A stretch of 64,000 nt of DNA from Paracoccus xiamenensis (GTDB lineage Bacteria; Pseudomonadota; Alphaproteobacteria; Rhodobacterales; Rhodobacteraceae): assembly GCF_011308835.1 (NCBI RefSeq), contig NZ_JAAOHY010000001.1, forward strand, positions 1 to 64,000, read 5' to 3'. The notes below the pieces were generated by a model. It was not told the DNA's origin. It did no database searches and saw only the letters and a list, made by a program, of their open reading frames with translations. The stretch's first letter is position 1. Every line of letters starts with the position of its first letter. This document shows positions 1 through 7,493 of the stretch, piece after piece. The position numbers and the translations under genes were made by a program.

Positions 1-12
1 AAAATCGAACCA

Positions 13-63
13 CGCGGCTGAGACCCCCGCTCGGGCTACGCCCTCACGGCGGTCTCAGCCGCG
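13..63. repeat. 13-bp perfect inverted repeat at the left edge
   Basis: CGCGGCTGAGACC at 13-25 is exactly complementary to GGTCTCAGCCGCG at 51-63, with a 25-nt loop. The right arm lies inside the last codons of the leftward gene that stops at 44. No U-tract follows on either strand within the visible sequence, so it is not a standard terminator. It could be a recombination or attachment site, or a transcript-stabilising hairpin. The repeat is seen directly; the role is inference. Confidence 0.6.
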
Positions 64-346
64 CGCAAGGGTGGCCGACTTTTGCGCCGCCCAGTGGCTG
101 GGTTTTACGCCGCCGTTGACACCGCCGCCAAGTCGTCGGCTTTTCGACATCCGGAACGCGAGCGGGTGACATGATCAGCGTTTCCATCTGGGCCGGGGTC
201 AGTAGCATGAGCCGCCCGATCTTGTGGAACTGGCCGGTCTTGTGCGCCTTGGAACGGATCAGGCGCGGCGACACATACACACCATGCTCTTTCAGGCTCT
301 CGCTCCAGGCCTCGGGTGTCTGGCCTTGCGACAGGATCTCCGACAT
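44..346 (-). CDS. Putative excisionase-like small DNA-binding protein
   Basis: This is a 100-residue protein. The N-terminal half (residues 1-65) has the pattern of short helix-turn-helix proteins found beside site-specific integrases in Rhodobacteraceae: an acidic helix with TPEAW, a helix with SPRLIRSKA, then GQFHKIGRLMLLTPAQ. The C-terminal tail is Arg/Pro rich and overlaps an inverted repeat. The ATG at 346 is chosen over one at 388 because a GGAGG box lies nine bases upstream of it. Any partner integrase would lie to the left, outside the window. The family call is by pattern only; a general HTH protein is the alternative. Confidence 0.45.
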   Translation of the reverse strand: MSEILSQGQTPEAWSESLKEHGVYVSPRLIRSKAHKTGQFHKIGRLMLLTPAQMETLIMSPARVPDVEKPTTWRRCQRRRKTQPLGGAKVGHPCARLRPP

Positions 347-466
347 CAGATGTTTCCTCCGTGTGTCAACTCCCGCAATCAATTGCAATGTCCTGCCAAT
401 CTGTCATGATGTTTCTACAAAAATCCGAAAAAACGGAAATATATGACCGATTCATAGGTGAAATTC

Positions 467-1105
467 ATGACAGCTTTCAAATTTGCTCCGTTGACACTGG
501 CTGAAAAAGAAGCGGCAGAGAGGGAGTATCAGAAACATCGAGACCGAGCCTACATGGAAGCTCTTCACGGCCCCGATTCACCATTGCATCAAAATCTCCG
601 CCGTTTCCGCATCAGAAAGGGACTGAAGAAGCAGGAGATTGCCGAAATGATGGGTGTCACCGCGCGCAGTTATTACGCCTATGAGGAGGGGCAGAGGCCG
701 GTCCCCTCGGATGCGTTGGCCAAACTAGCGACGATGACTGAGGCCGATCTGAACGAGATCGTTATGGGGCGTGCTGCAAGAGATGATCTCCAAACGATCC
801 GTGCCGCCATCGACGACATGATGCTGATCATGAAGTATTTGGTCGCCGAGTATCCTGCGATGGATATGAAGACGAGGCTGGAGGTGGCGCGTCATGCAGT
901 CTCGGCTGATACTGGCGACTGGCCCCGTACCCACCCTGAAATGGTCAAAGGGTCAGTGAAGATCATAACGCGCTACCGGTTTCATCCCGAGGAACTGCCT
1001 CCTCCGCCTGATCCGGATCGTTATAAGGACAACCCTGAACTTTATGAACGGAAGCAGGCCGAATGGCAGGCGATGGTGGATGAAGGATTAGGTGATAGAG
1101 ACTAG
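467..1105 (+). CDS. XRE-family helix-turn-helix transcriptional regulator
   Basis: A 212-residue protein. Residues about 43-92 form a Cro/C1-type helix-turn-helix: NLRRFRIRKGLKKQEIAEMM, then GVTARSYYAYEEGQRPVPSDAL. The charged N-terminus (EKEAAEREYQKHRDR) is probably helical, and the C-terminal third is Pro-rich with no recognised domain. The ATG at 467 follows an AGGTG box by seven bases; a GTG at 458 is in frame but has no better site. It probably represses a promoter of the surrounding mobile region, perhaps its own or that of the divergent small gene. The DNA-binding fold is clear, the target unknown. Confidence 0.75.
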   Translation: MTAFKFAPLTLAEKEAAEREYQKHRDRAYMEALHGPDSPLHQNLRRFRIRKGLKKQEIAEMMGVTARSYYAYEEGQRPVPSDALAKLATMTEADLNEIVMGRAARDDLQTIRAAIDDMMLIMKYLVAEYPAMDMKTRLEVARHAVSADTGDWPRTHPEMVKGSVKIITRYRFHPEELPPPPDPDRYKDNPELYERKQAEWQAMVDEGLGDRD

Positions 1106-1594
1106 CCTTTCAACAGCGTCCAAGCCTCGACACCGAGCCCTTTGGCTACCTACATGGTGCGGCCCTCCTTTGTTGGGTTGGGGTGGGTTTCGCATGAACC
1201 GATAGCGGCAATTGCCAACGAATTCACCGTCATTCTCGCTCTGACATTTCCAGCTCTTCTCCCTCTCGCAGGACGCATCAGCGCTTCGCGGATGGTAGAA
1301 CCTTGCCGTGTTGTGCACAGACCAAATCTTACGATGCCTTCTGTCTGCGGAATGTTCACATCGCACGTCCGGCCCAGGCCTCCTTCTCGCGTCCCACACA
1401 AGGCTCATCCTCGCGCGCACGGCAAGTCAGACATCGCTGGTCAGACCGGCGGGGAGGCGGAACCTCGAGGGAGCGCCGCCGGTCAATGGCTCTGAAGGGA
1501 AAAACCTACACCCTCTGTTGACTACTCCGTGAATTGCAACGAGAGTCTGTCCTGCTTATTGTCAAGCTAGTTTCATAGGTTCCAACTCAACCAC
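1106..1594. other. Intergenic stretch without a supported gene
   Basis: These 489 bases hold only short overlapping reading frames in several phases, with no ribosome-binding site or recognisable domain. Base use looks less constrained than in the flanking genes. It separates the XRE regulator from the copper cargo and may be a decayed junction. No transposase remnant, tRNA or clear operator was recognised. Confidence 0.4.
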
Positions 1595-1945
1595 ATGATG
1601 TGCCGCGCGATATGTTCTCTGCTTGTTGTCCTGCTCGTGTTCGCGGGCGTGACGCAGCATGGGCAAAGTACTGGCACAGCCGGACTGTCGGCCGATCAAG
1701 TTGTCGCTTCGATCAGCCATCCCGGTGACAAAGGCGGGCATGAGCACGGCTCTTCGGGGGAAACCTCTCGGCACGATATGACCGATGCCTGTGCGATTGT
1801 ATGTGTCGGCACACCTACGCCCTGGCTTGCTGCCGCGCAACTTGCGCCTGTTGAGACCGAGCATTCGCTGAAATGGCACTCTATAGCGGTGACACGTGAT
1901 GGCCTTCTGGTCGGCCCCGGATACCGCCCTCCGAAATCCATCTGA
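1595..1945 (+). CDS. Small exported Cys/His-rich protein, copper cluster
   Basis: A 116-residue protein with a hydrophobic signal segment (residues 5-20) and a His-rich middle (HPGDKGGHEHG). A Cys pair follows (ACAIVC), and the Pro-rich end is GYRPPK. The same layout (signal, Cys/His cluster, Pro/Arg tail) recurs in the proteins at 6789-7112 and 21644-21946 and resembles DUF2946-type proteins. It lies 70 bp before the multicopper oxidase on the same strand, so a periplasmic metal-binding or buffering role is inferred. ATG codons at 1595 and 1598 are both possible starts. No enzymatic motif is seen. Confidence 0.6.
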   Translation: MMCRAICSLLVVLLVFAGVTQHGQSTGTAGLSADQVVASISHPGDKGGHEHGSSGETSRHDMTDACAIVCVGTPTPWLAAAQLAPVETEHSLKWHSIAVTRDGLLVGPGYRPPKSI

Positions 1946-1959
1946 ACACTTGCTTTGCC

Positions 1960-1975
1960 GCACCTTTCAAGGTGC
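1960..1975 (+). other. Short perfect hairpin before the multicopper oxidase
   Basis: GCACCTT and AAGGTGC pair around a 2-base loop in the gap between the small Cys/His protein and the oxidase gene. No U-tract follows. It could attenuate or stabilise the transcript, or be a small operator. The role is unknown. Confidence 0.35.
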
Positions 1976-2015
1976 CGAACATGGTTCGCCCTACGGGGTC
2001 TGATGGATTATTCAT

Positions 2016-3512
2016 ATGACTTGCACACTGAATCGCCGCGGCTTTCTGGCCGCATCCGCTGCCATGGCCGCAGCTTTTGCCATCCCACGCACGAGCATGG
2101 CGCAGCCAGCCGCGCTGGCATTGCAGGCAACGACGCGCACACTTGACATCGATGGCCGCGCCGCCACGGTTTTCGGGCTGATCAACGGCAACGGAACGCC
2201 CGGTCTGGTTCTGGATCCGGGCCAGCGTTTCCTGCTGGACCTGACCAATGATCTGACCGAGCCGACGATCATTCATTGGCATGGACAGATCCCGCCGAAC
2301 GCGCAGGACGGCGTTCCCGATATGCCGATGCCGCTGCTGCAGCCAGGAGAGACGCGTGCCTATGATTTTGAGGCCGCCGCAGGCACGCACTGGATGCACA
2401 GCCATGTGCCCATTCAGGAGATGCAGTTGCTGGCCGCACCCCTGATCGTCCGCCGCCCTGAGGATCTGCGAGTTGATCGGCAAGAGGTCACCATGTTCCT
2501 TCACGACTTTTCGTTCCGCTCGCCGGAAGAGGTGCTGGACGAAATCCGCTCGGGAAAGGGGCATGATGAGGCCGCCGAAGCCGAAATGTCGCAACCAGCC
2601 GATCCTCATGCCGGTCATGACATGGGCGATGGTATGGCCATGAATGGGATGTCGGAAATGGGCGGCATGTCCATGCCCGGCATGACCGGGATGCAGATGG
2701 ACCTCAACGATTTCGATTTCGACGCTTATCTGGCGAATGACCGCACCCTGGGCGACCCCGAGGTCGTGCAGGTGGAAAAGGGTGGCCGGGTCCTGCTGCG
2801 GGTCATCAATGCGGCTGCGGCCACGGTGTTCTGGCTCGACAGCGGCGAGGTTCCGGGACGGCTTGTGGCGGTGGATGGCCAGCCGGTGCAGCCCTTTTCA
2901 GGAACGCGCTTCGGTCTGGCCATGGGGCAGCGCCTTGATATCGAGCTTGACCTGCCCGCCGAAGGCGGCGCCTGGCCGATCCTTGCGCTGCGTGAAGGCG
3001 CGCATGAGCGCGCCGGCCTGATCCTTGCGACCGCTGGCGCAAAGGTGCCTGTCATGCTCGGAATTGCCGACGATCCTGCACCTGCATTCGATATCGACCT
3101 TTCGCAGGAAGCCGCTTTGCGGGCCGTTGCGCCGCTGACGGAACGAACTGCCGATGCATCACCCATGGTGATGCTGGGCGGGCAGATGCAGCCCTATCGC
3201 TGGACCATCAATGACCGCGTGTTCGAGGATCGGGTTCCGGTCACGGCCGCATCCGGCCAACGGGTCGAGATCATGTTCCACAACATGTCGATGATGGGCC
3301 ATCCCATGCATCTGCATGGCCATCATTTTCAGGTCGTCGCGATCAATGGCAGACGGTTTTCCGGTGCATTGCGCGACACGGTCTATGTGCCGCCCATGTC
3401 GATGGTCACGGTGGCGCTGGATGCGGGCGAGGCGGCGGAATGGATGCTGCATTGTCACCACATGCCGCATCTGGCCAGCGGCATGATGACGACGTTCGCG
3501 GTCTCAGCCTGA
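2016..3512 (+). CDS. Tat-exported multicopper oxidase (CueO/CopA type)
   Basis: A 498-residue periplasmic multicopper oxidase that probably oxidises Cu(I) to the less toxic Cu(II). A twin-arginine signal (NRRGFLAAS, ending near SMAQ) exports it folded. All four copper-ligand blocks are present: HWHGQIPP near residue 87, HWMHSHV near 125, HPMHLHGHHF near 429 and MLHCHHMPH near 477. A Met-rich insert at about 198-228 (MGGMSMPGMTGM) resembles the Cu(I)-binding insert of CueO. The signal peptide at the very N-terminus supports the ATG at 2016, although its ribosome site is weak. It heads the rightward arm of the copper cluster, ahead of a DsbA-like protein 10 bp downstream. Confidence 0.93.
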   Translation: MTCTLNRRGFLAASAAMAAAFAIPRTSMAQPAALALQATTRTLDIDGRAATVFGLINGNGTPGLVLDPGQRFLLDLTNDLTEPTIIHWHGQIPPNAQDGVPDMPMPLLQPGETRAYDFEAAAGTHWMHSHVPIQEMQLLAAPLIVRRPEDLRVDRQEVTMFLHDFSFRSPEEVLDEIRSGKGHDEAAEAEMSQPADPHAGHDMGDGMAMNGMSEMGGMSMPGMTGMQMDLNDFDFDAYLANDRTLGDPEVVQVEKGGRVLLRVINAAAATVFWLDSGEVPGRLVAVDGQPVQPFSGTRFGLAMGQRLDIELDLPAEGGAWPILALREGAHERAGLILATAGAKVPVMLGIADDPAPAFDIDLSQEAALRAVAPLTERTADASPMVMLGGQMQPYRWTINDRVFEDRVPVTAASGQRVEIMFHNMSMMGHPMHLHGHHFQVVAINGRRFSGALRDTVYVPPMSMVTVALDAGEAAEWMLHCHHMPHLASGMMTTFAVSA

Positions 3513-3522
3513 CAGGGGAGCT

Positions 3523-4140
3523 ATGATGTTTCAACGACGCGATATCCTGACCCTGGCACTTGCTGCCCCGACCATGGCCATCGTACCGCGCCTTGCTTGG
3601 GCCGGTCATTCGCTGCCACCCGAATTCCGCAGCCAGCTTGAACGTGACGCGAATGCTCCGATCTTCGGCAATCCTGACGGCGATGCGACTCTGATCGAGT
3701 TCTTCGACTATAACTGCCAGTTCTGCCGCGCGATGATGCCGGTGGTGGATACCGTGTTAGGAGCCGATCCCGGATTGCGGATGGTGATGCGGGAATGGCC
3801 GGTCTTTGGCGAGGGGTCGGTTTTCGCGGCCCGCGCGGCGCTGGCGTCGCGCAAGCAGGGCCGCTACGCCGACTTTCATCGCGCCCTGATGAGTCAGAAA
3901 GCCCGGGCCGAAAGGGCCAGCGTTCTGCGTGTTGCGCGATCCATGGGTGTAGACACTCAGCAGTTGCAGCGCGATATGGGCGGCCCGGAGATCGCCCAAC
4001 ATATCCAGCAGTCCAATGCGCTGGCCGAGGCGATGGGGCTTGTCGGCACCCCCACCTTCATCGCCGGATCGGATTCGCGCTTTGGTGCCATTTCTTCATC
4101 CGAATTGGCCGAACTGGTCGCGGCCTCGCGCCGGAACTGA
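3523..4140 (+). CDS. DsbA-family thiol-disulfide oxidoreductase
   Basis: A 205-residue exported thioredoxin-fold protein. A possible Tat signal (QRRDILTLAL) ends near AWAG. The active site FDYNCQFC has Cys65 and Cys68 in a CXXC arrangement, and the cis-Pro loop VGTPTF lies near residue 174. The family oxidises, reduces or isomerises disulfides in the periplasm. Beside the multicopper oxidase it may protect or assemble Cys-containing copper proteins, which is inference. An AGGGGAG box precedes two ATGs (3523 and 3526); the second has the better spacing. Confidence 0.88.
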   Translation: MMFQRRDILTLALAAPTMAIVPRLAWAGHSLPPEFRSQLERDANAPIFGNPDGDATLIEFFDYNCQFCRAMMPVVDTVLGADPGLRMVMREWPVFGEGSVFAARAALASRKQGRYADFHRALMSQKARAERASVLRVARSMGVDTQQLQRDMGGPEIAQHIQQSNALAEAMGLVGTPTFIAGSDSRFGAISSSELAELVAASRRN

Positions 4141-4164
4141 CAAATTTCAAGAAAGGACAATGCT

Positions 4165-4686
4165 ATGGATCATTCTGATCGACACAAGAGCCACGGAAAC
4201 ATGAGCGGCGGAAGCTATGGCCGCTTTGCCGCGATGATCGTTACCTCGACGGTGGTCATGTTCGGGTTGATGTATCTGAACACCTGGGCAATGGATCACG
4301 TCTTTTTCAGCCAGACCCGGATGTGGATGGCGCTCTACATGGGCGGCGCCATGGCGCTGATCATGCTGGCCTTCATGCTGGGGATGTACCGCAATCCGCG
4401 TGCCAATTTGATCGTCGCGGGCCTTTCAATTCTGGCATTTGCCCTCGGCCTGTTTCTGGTTCGCAGTCAGGCAACGGTCGACGACACCGCCTGGATGAAG
4501 GCGATGATTCCGCATCACTCGATTGCGATCCTGACATCCACCCGTGCGGATATCTCGGATCCTCGCGTCCGGGCGCTGGCGGACAGCATCATCGAGGCCC
4601 AGACACTGGAAATCGCGGAGATGAAGGCGCTGATCGCCGATCTGGAAGGCGGACCTGCGGCGACGCCAGAGGTTGACGGGCGCTGA
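4165..4686 (+). CDS. DUF305-related membrane protein of the copper cluster
   Basis: A 173-residue protein with a His-rich start (MDHSDRHKSHGN), three predicted membrane helices (about 22-42, 53-73, 80-95) and a helical C-terminal domain. That domain carries the DUF305 hallmark of a Met-His-rich motif (WMKAMIPHHSIAI) followed by an acidic amphipathic helix (QTLEIAEMKALIADL). DUF305 proteins bind copper or silver and are common in resistance clusters. The sensing or chaperone role here is inferred from context. An AAAGGA box lies eight bases before the ATG. Confidence 0.8.
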   Translation: MDHSDRHKSHGNMSGGSYGRFAAMIVTSTVVMFGLMYLNTWAMDHVFFSQTRMWMALYMGGAMALIMLAFMLGMYRNPRANLIVAGLSILAFALGLFLVRSQATVDDTAWMKAMIPHHSIAILTSTRADISDPRVRALADSIIEAQTLEIAEMKALIADLEGGPAATPEVDGR

Positions 4687-4766
4687 GACGATACGTTCGG
4701 CAATCGCGGCTTCCGCTGCGCTTGCCGCAGTCATCTGAAGGTTAAACCATTACGGGGAGCAATCAC

Positions 4767-5417
4767 ATGCTGACACGCAGACATTTCATCCGAACGACAA
4801 CCGCGCTGTTCTCGGCTGCCGCCGCCAGCCCGCTGATGGCCTCGTCCTGGCCCGATGCGGCGCAGAAGGCCGCCTGGGATGCCGAGGTGGAAGCCGGTGG
4901 TCCCAATCCATGGGGCCTGCACCAGCGTTTCCTGCCGCAGCGGATTGTCGCGAATGACGGTTTGGTGCCGGGCGATATCCACGTCGATGCCGTGGCCCGA
5001 TACCTCTACCACATCGAAGAGGGCGGCACCGCGATGCGCTATGGAGTGGCCATCGGTCGGGGCGATCTTTACGAGCCGGGGACCTATACAATCAAGCGCA
5101 AGGCCGAATGGCCGCACTGGACCCCGACCCGCAACATGATCGAGCGCGAGCCCGAGGTCTATGCGCAATATGAAAACGGCATGGAGCCCGGCCCCCGGAA
5201 TGCGCTGGGTTCGCGCGCCCTCTATCTCTATCTCGGCGAGCGCGACACCTATTTGCGCATTCACGGCACGCCATTTCCGACCTCGATCGGCAGCCGCGCC
5301 AGCTCCGGCTGCGTCCGTATGGTCATGGCCCATATCAACGGGCTCTATCCACGGGTCCAGATCGGCGCGACCGCCTATCTCTATTCGCCGGAAGGCAGCG
5401 TGACGGCCATCAGCTGA
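4767..5417 (+). CDS. L,D-transpeptidase (YkuD/ErfK family), Tat signal
   Basis: A 216-residue periplasmic enzyme with a twin-arginine-like leader (TRRHFIRTTTAL). The YkuD catalytic block runs from His166 (RIHGTPF) to SSGCVRM, with nucleophile Cys182 and Arg184. The family forms 3-3 peptidoglycan cross-links or attaches proteins to peptidoglycan. L,D-transpeptidases are recurrent in alphaproteobacterial copper-resistance islands; the catalytic Cys is copper-sensitive in other members, so an extra copy could be a replacement enzyme (inference). It ends the rightward arm, 27 bp from the convergent lipoprotein gene. Confidence 0.9.
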   Translation: MLTRRHFIRTTTALFSAAAASPLMASSWPDAAQKAAWDAEVEAGGPNPWGLHQRFLPQRIVANDGLVPGDIHVDAVARYLYHIEEGGTAMRYGVAIGRGDLYEPGTYTIKRKAEWPHWTPTRNMIEREPEVYAQYENGMEPGPRNALGSRALYLYLGERDTYLRIHGTPFPTSIGSRASSGCVRMVMAHINGLYPRVQIGATAYLYSPEGSVTAIS

Positions 5418-5444
5418 ACGGCTGCCCTCCGGCGATGCCGGGCG

Positions 5445-5717
5445 TCAGGACGTGCGCGCGTTGCAGATATGGTTGCCATTCGCGGCGCGCAGCGGCACCA
5501 GCGTCGTTTCGACCGGCCCGGCATGATAATACCAATAGCAGTCATCCGCCGGGTCGACGCGCGCCGTGGTCAGATCCTGATTGGGACCGGCAATGGCGAC
5601 GACCTCGTTCGGGATCGGATAGGGCGAGGCCTCCTCGGCAGCGATATCGGGCGTCTGGGCCGCGCATCCGGCAAGGATGAGCAGCGTCAGGGCGATGGCG
5701 GCGGTTCTTATCTGCAT
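5445..5717 (-). CDS. Small lipoprotein, unknown function
   Basis: A 90-residue protein with a lipoprotein signal: a hydrophobic stretch ending LAGC, lipidated Cys18. The mature part is short and polar, with two Cys (DDCYWYY and NHICNA) that could form a disulfide. The ATG at 5717 follows an AAGGAG box and is preferred to an upstream ATG at 5759. It is last in the leftward arm csoR-small-DUF411-cytochrome-lipoprotein. No family was recognised. Confidence 0.7.
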   Translation of the reverse strand: MQIRTAAIALTLLILAGCAAQTPDIAAEEASPYPIPNEVVAIAGPNQDLTTARVDPADDCYWYYHAGPVETTLVPLRAANGNHICNARTS

Positions 5718-5755
5718 GGGAAACTCCTTGGCTATGGTGGTGATGCGCCGGGGTG

Positions 5756-6211
5756 TCACGGCGCGCTGTCCTTGGTGATCCGGCTCTGGATCGCACGTTC
5801 CCGTTCGGGCCAGGTGGATTTGATATAGGTCAGAACGGCGGTGATCTCGGCGTTGCTCATGACATCGGAAAAGCCGAGCATGTCGCTTTCATAACCATCC
5901 CCGACCACGGCGGCGGTGCCGTCACGGACGATCTGTTCCAGAAGCGCGTCGGCGTGATGCCATGTGTGGCCGGTCTCGTCATGCGGGGGCGCCGGATAGC
6001 GGCCATTTGCCAGCGGGGTCTGCCAGTCCGGCTGACCCTCCAGATCGGCGCCGTGGCAACTGGCGCAGTTTTCTGCGTAGAGCCGCTGGCCAAGCGCGAT
6101 CACGGCCTGATCCTGCGCGGCTGTTCCGGTGGCCCCGCTGCCGCGCCAGAGGATCAGGATCGCAGCGGCCAGACCGACTGCTGCGATGAAGATGAGTGCG
6201 TTGCGCCCCAT
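5756..6211 (-). CDS. Membrane-anchored class I cytochrome c
   Basis: A 151-residue protein with an N-terminal anchor helix (residues 5-22) and one haem-binding motif, CASCH, at residues 49-53. GADLEGQPDWQ follows, and a likely Met axial ligand lies in SDMLGFSDVM. The fold is that of small c-type cytochromes that pass electrons in the periplasm. Beside a copper oxidase and DUF411 protein it may take part in copper redox chemistry (inference). The ATG at 6211 is 4 bp from the stop of the upstream DUF411 gene; an upstream ATG at 6259 would overlap that gene by 44 bp and is less likely. Confidence 0.87.
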   Translation of the reverse strand: MGRNALIFIAAVGLAAAILILWRGSGATGTAAQDQAVIALGQRLYAENCASCHGADLEGQPDWQTPLANGRYPAPPHDETGHTWHHADALLEQIVRDGTAAVVGDGYESDMLGFSDVMSNAEITAVLTYIKSTWPERERAIQSRITKDSAP

Positions 6212-6215
6212 TTTG

Positions 6216-6695
6216 CTACCCGCCCAGCGGAAAGGCGCGCCCGTCACCGGCAATGCCACCCCAGGCGATGACCTCGGCGGTGGCCTCGACCCCGCCGCCC
6301 ATGCCCGGCGATCCGGCGGGCATCCCCGGCACGGCGATTCCCGTGATGTCCAGGCGCTGTTCCAGAAGCTGCCTTATGGCCGCGAAGGGCACATGGCCCT
6401 CGACGATATAGCCGCCGATCCGGGTCGTGTGGCAGGACCACAGGTTTTCGGGCACGGCAGCGTCACGTTTCATGCCGACATAGTTGCTGCTTTCGGTGAT
6501 CTCGACCTCGAACCCCGCCTCAATGGCCATATCAGCCCAGGCGCCGCAGCAGCCGCAGCCGGGGTCCTTGGTGACACTCAGCAGGTTCGGTTTTTCGTCC
6601 GAACCGGTGGTGGCAAAGGCAAGGTTAGAGCTTGTCGATAGCATCGCGGCGACCGCAAGGATCGCCCCGCGACGCGAGAAGTGATGATTGCTCAT
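6216..6695 (-). CDS. DUF411 metal-binding protein, copy 1
   Basis: A 159-residue exported protein with a twin-arginine-like leader (FSRRGAILAV). The DUF411 signature is complete: KDPGCGCCGAW with Cys47, Cys49 and Cys50, then WSCHTT, YIVEGHVPF, AVPGMPAGSPGM. Members bind copper and appear in copper/silver resistance operons. It lies between a small Cys/His protein and a cytochrome c in the CsoR-headed leftward arm. A second copy at 21148-21594 shares all these blocks, so the window encodes two paralogues, one in the mobile element and one apparently chromosomal. Confidence 0.88.
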   Translation of the reverse strand: MSNHHFSRRGAILAVAAMLSTSSNLAFATTGSDEKPNLLSVTKDPGCGCCGAWADMAIEAGFEVEITESSNYVGMKRDAAVPENLWSCHTTRIGGYIVEGHVPFAAIRQLLEQRLDITGIAVPGMPAGSPGMGGGVEATAEVIAWGGIAGDGRAFPLGG

Positions 6696-6788
6696 ATCTG
6701 ATGTCCTTCAGGATGTTGCGCGCCGTAGGGTCATTCACCCCTGTCGTGGCGCGGTTAATCGGCTTGTGACCCCTTGGGCCAGGTGGCG

Positions 6789-7112
6789 TCAGAGAGCAGC
6801 GGTGCGCGGAGGGGGCAGCGGCAAGCGCGGCCTGGCGGATTTCATATCCACCAGTGGAGCAATGTGCCGGATTCGGCGTGGCAACCGGGCCGCGTTCGGC
6901 GTGGTTTCGGCATGGCCGATGGCGGCACAGGCCGCACAGTCGCCATGTGGAGAGTCGGGCTGCGGGGTACAGCATTCATGCGCGGCTGGCGACAGGGATG
7001 TTTCGACCTTCGAGGCCGTCGGCGATGCTTCAGACGAGGCGGCGCCCGTCAGGGCCAGCGGCATCATCACCGCCAGCATGACAGCAAGCAGGGCCGACAG
7101 CAGGAACCGCAT
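6789..7112 (-). CDS. Small exported Cys/His-rich protein downstream of csoR
   Basis: A 107-residue protein with a strong signal peptide (residues 3-24), a metal-binding-looking cluster (HECC, then SPHGDCAAC, then GHAE) and a Pro/Arg-rich end (PLPPPR). Its ATG shares one base with the csoR stop (TGATG), implying translational coupling. It parallels the proteins at 21644-21946 and 1595-1945. A periplasmic copper-binding role under CsoR control is inferred; no catalytic motif is present. Confidence 0.65.
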   Translation of the reverse strand: MRFLLSALLAVMLAVMMPLALTGAASSEASPTASKVETSLSPAAHECCTPQPDSPHGDCAACAAIGHAETTPNAARLPRRIRHIAPLVDMKSARPRLPLPPPRTAAL

Positions 7113-7393
7113 CAGTCTCGCACCTTTTCCAGCAATTCGACGACCTCGCGGAACATGACCCGCTGCCGGTCCTGATCGCCGGATTGGATCGCGTCTTCCA
7201 TGCAGCTGCGCGCGTGATCCTCGATCAGCAGGCGTTCGACCCCGCGCAGGGCGGACCGGATGGCGGCGGTCTGGTTCAGGATGTCGACGCAATAGCGCCC
7301 ATCCTCGACCATACGCGAGACGCCCTGCACCTGACCGTTCAGGCGGGAAAGCCGCTTCAGGATCGCGTCCCGGTTCTGCTTGTCATGCGCCAA
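7112..7393 (-). CDS. csoR: CsoR-family copper-sensing repressor
   Basis: A 93-residue all-helical repressor. The Cu(I)-binding triad of CsoR is intact: Cys35 (GRYCVDIL), His60 and Cys64 (EDHARSC). This argues for copper sensing rather than formaldehyde (FrmR) or nickel/cobalt (RcnR) sensing. It starts the leftward arm and faces copA across a 100-bp gap containing two inverted repeats that fit CsoR operators. Copper binding should release it and induce both arms. Confidence 0.9.
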   Translation of the reverse strand: MAHDKQNRDAILKRLSRLNGQVQGVSRMVEDGRYCVDILNQTAAIRSALRGVERLLIEDHARSCMEDAIQSGDQDRQRVMFREVVELLEKVRD

Positions 7394-7427
7394 GGAGGGC
7401 TCCGATCTTCAACATCTGCGGCTTGTG

Positions 7428-7448
7428 CTATACCCTCAAGGGGTATAG
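7428..7448. promoter_or_regulatory. Candidate CsoR operator 1
   Basis: CTATACCC, five bases, GGGTATAG: a perfect 8-bp inverted repeat with a G/C-rich core and TATA flanks, typical of CsoR sites. It lies 35 bp before csoR, so it probably mediates autoregulation. The symmetry is seen; the binding protein is inferred from position. Confidence 0.75.
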
Positions 7449-7458
7449 AGCAAGTCTG

Positions 7459-7479
7459 ATATACCCCCTATAGGTATCC
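7459..7479. promoter_or_regulatory. Candidate CsoR operator 2
   Basis: ATACC, seven bases, GGTAT (7461-7477), flanked by GAT and CC. It shares the TATACCC core with the site at 7428-7448 and ends 16 bp before the copA ATG. A GGGAG ribosome site (7483-7487) follows directly. It probably overlaps the copA promoter or early leader. Confidence 0.65.
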
Positions 7480-7493
7480 ACCGGGAGAGAATC

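Noticed and set aside
1142..1495. Protein-coding gene in the 1106-1594 gap
   Set aside because: Several overlapping frames on both strands are equally open; none has a ribosome site or a recognisable motif.
5041..5330. D,D-peptidase or sortase instead of an L,D-transpeptidase
   Set aside because: The HG...SSGCVRM arrangement is specific for the YkuD family; no SxxK or TLxTC motif is present.
7112..7393. FrmR or RcnR (formaldehyde or nickel/cobalt) regulator
   Set aside because: The Cys-His-Cys triad matches CsoR, and the neighbours are copper genes. FrmR would lack the second Cys and sit by formaldehyde dehydrogenase.
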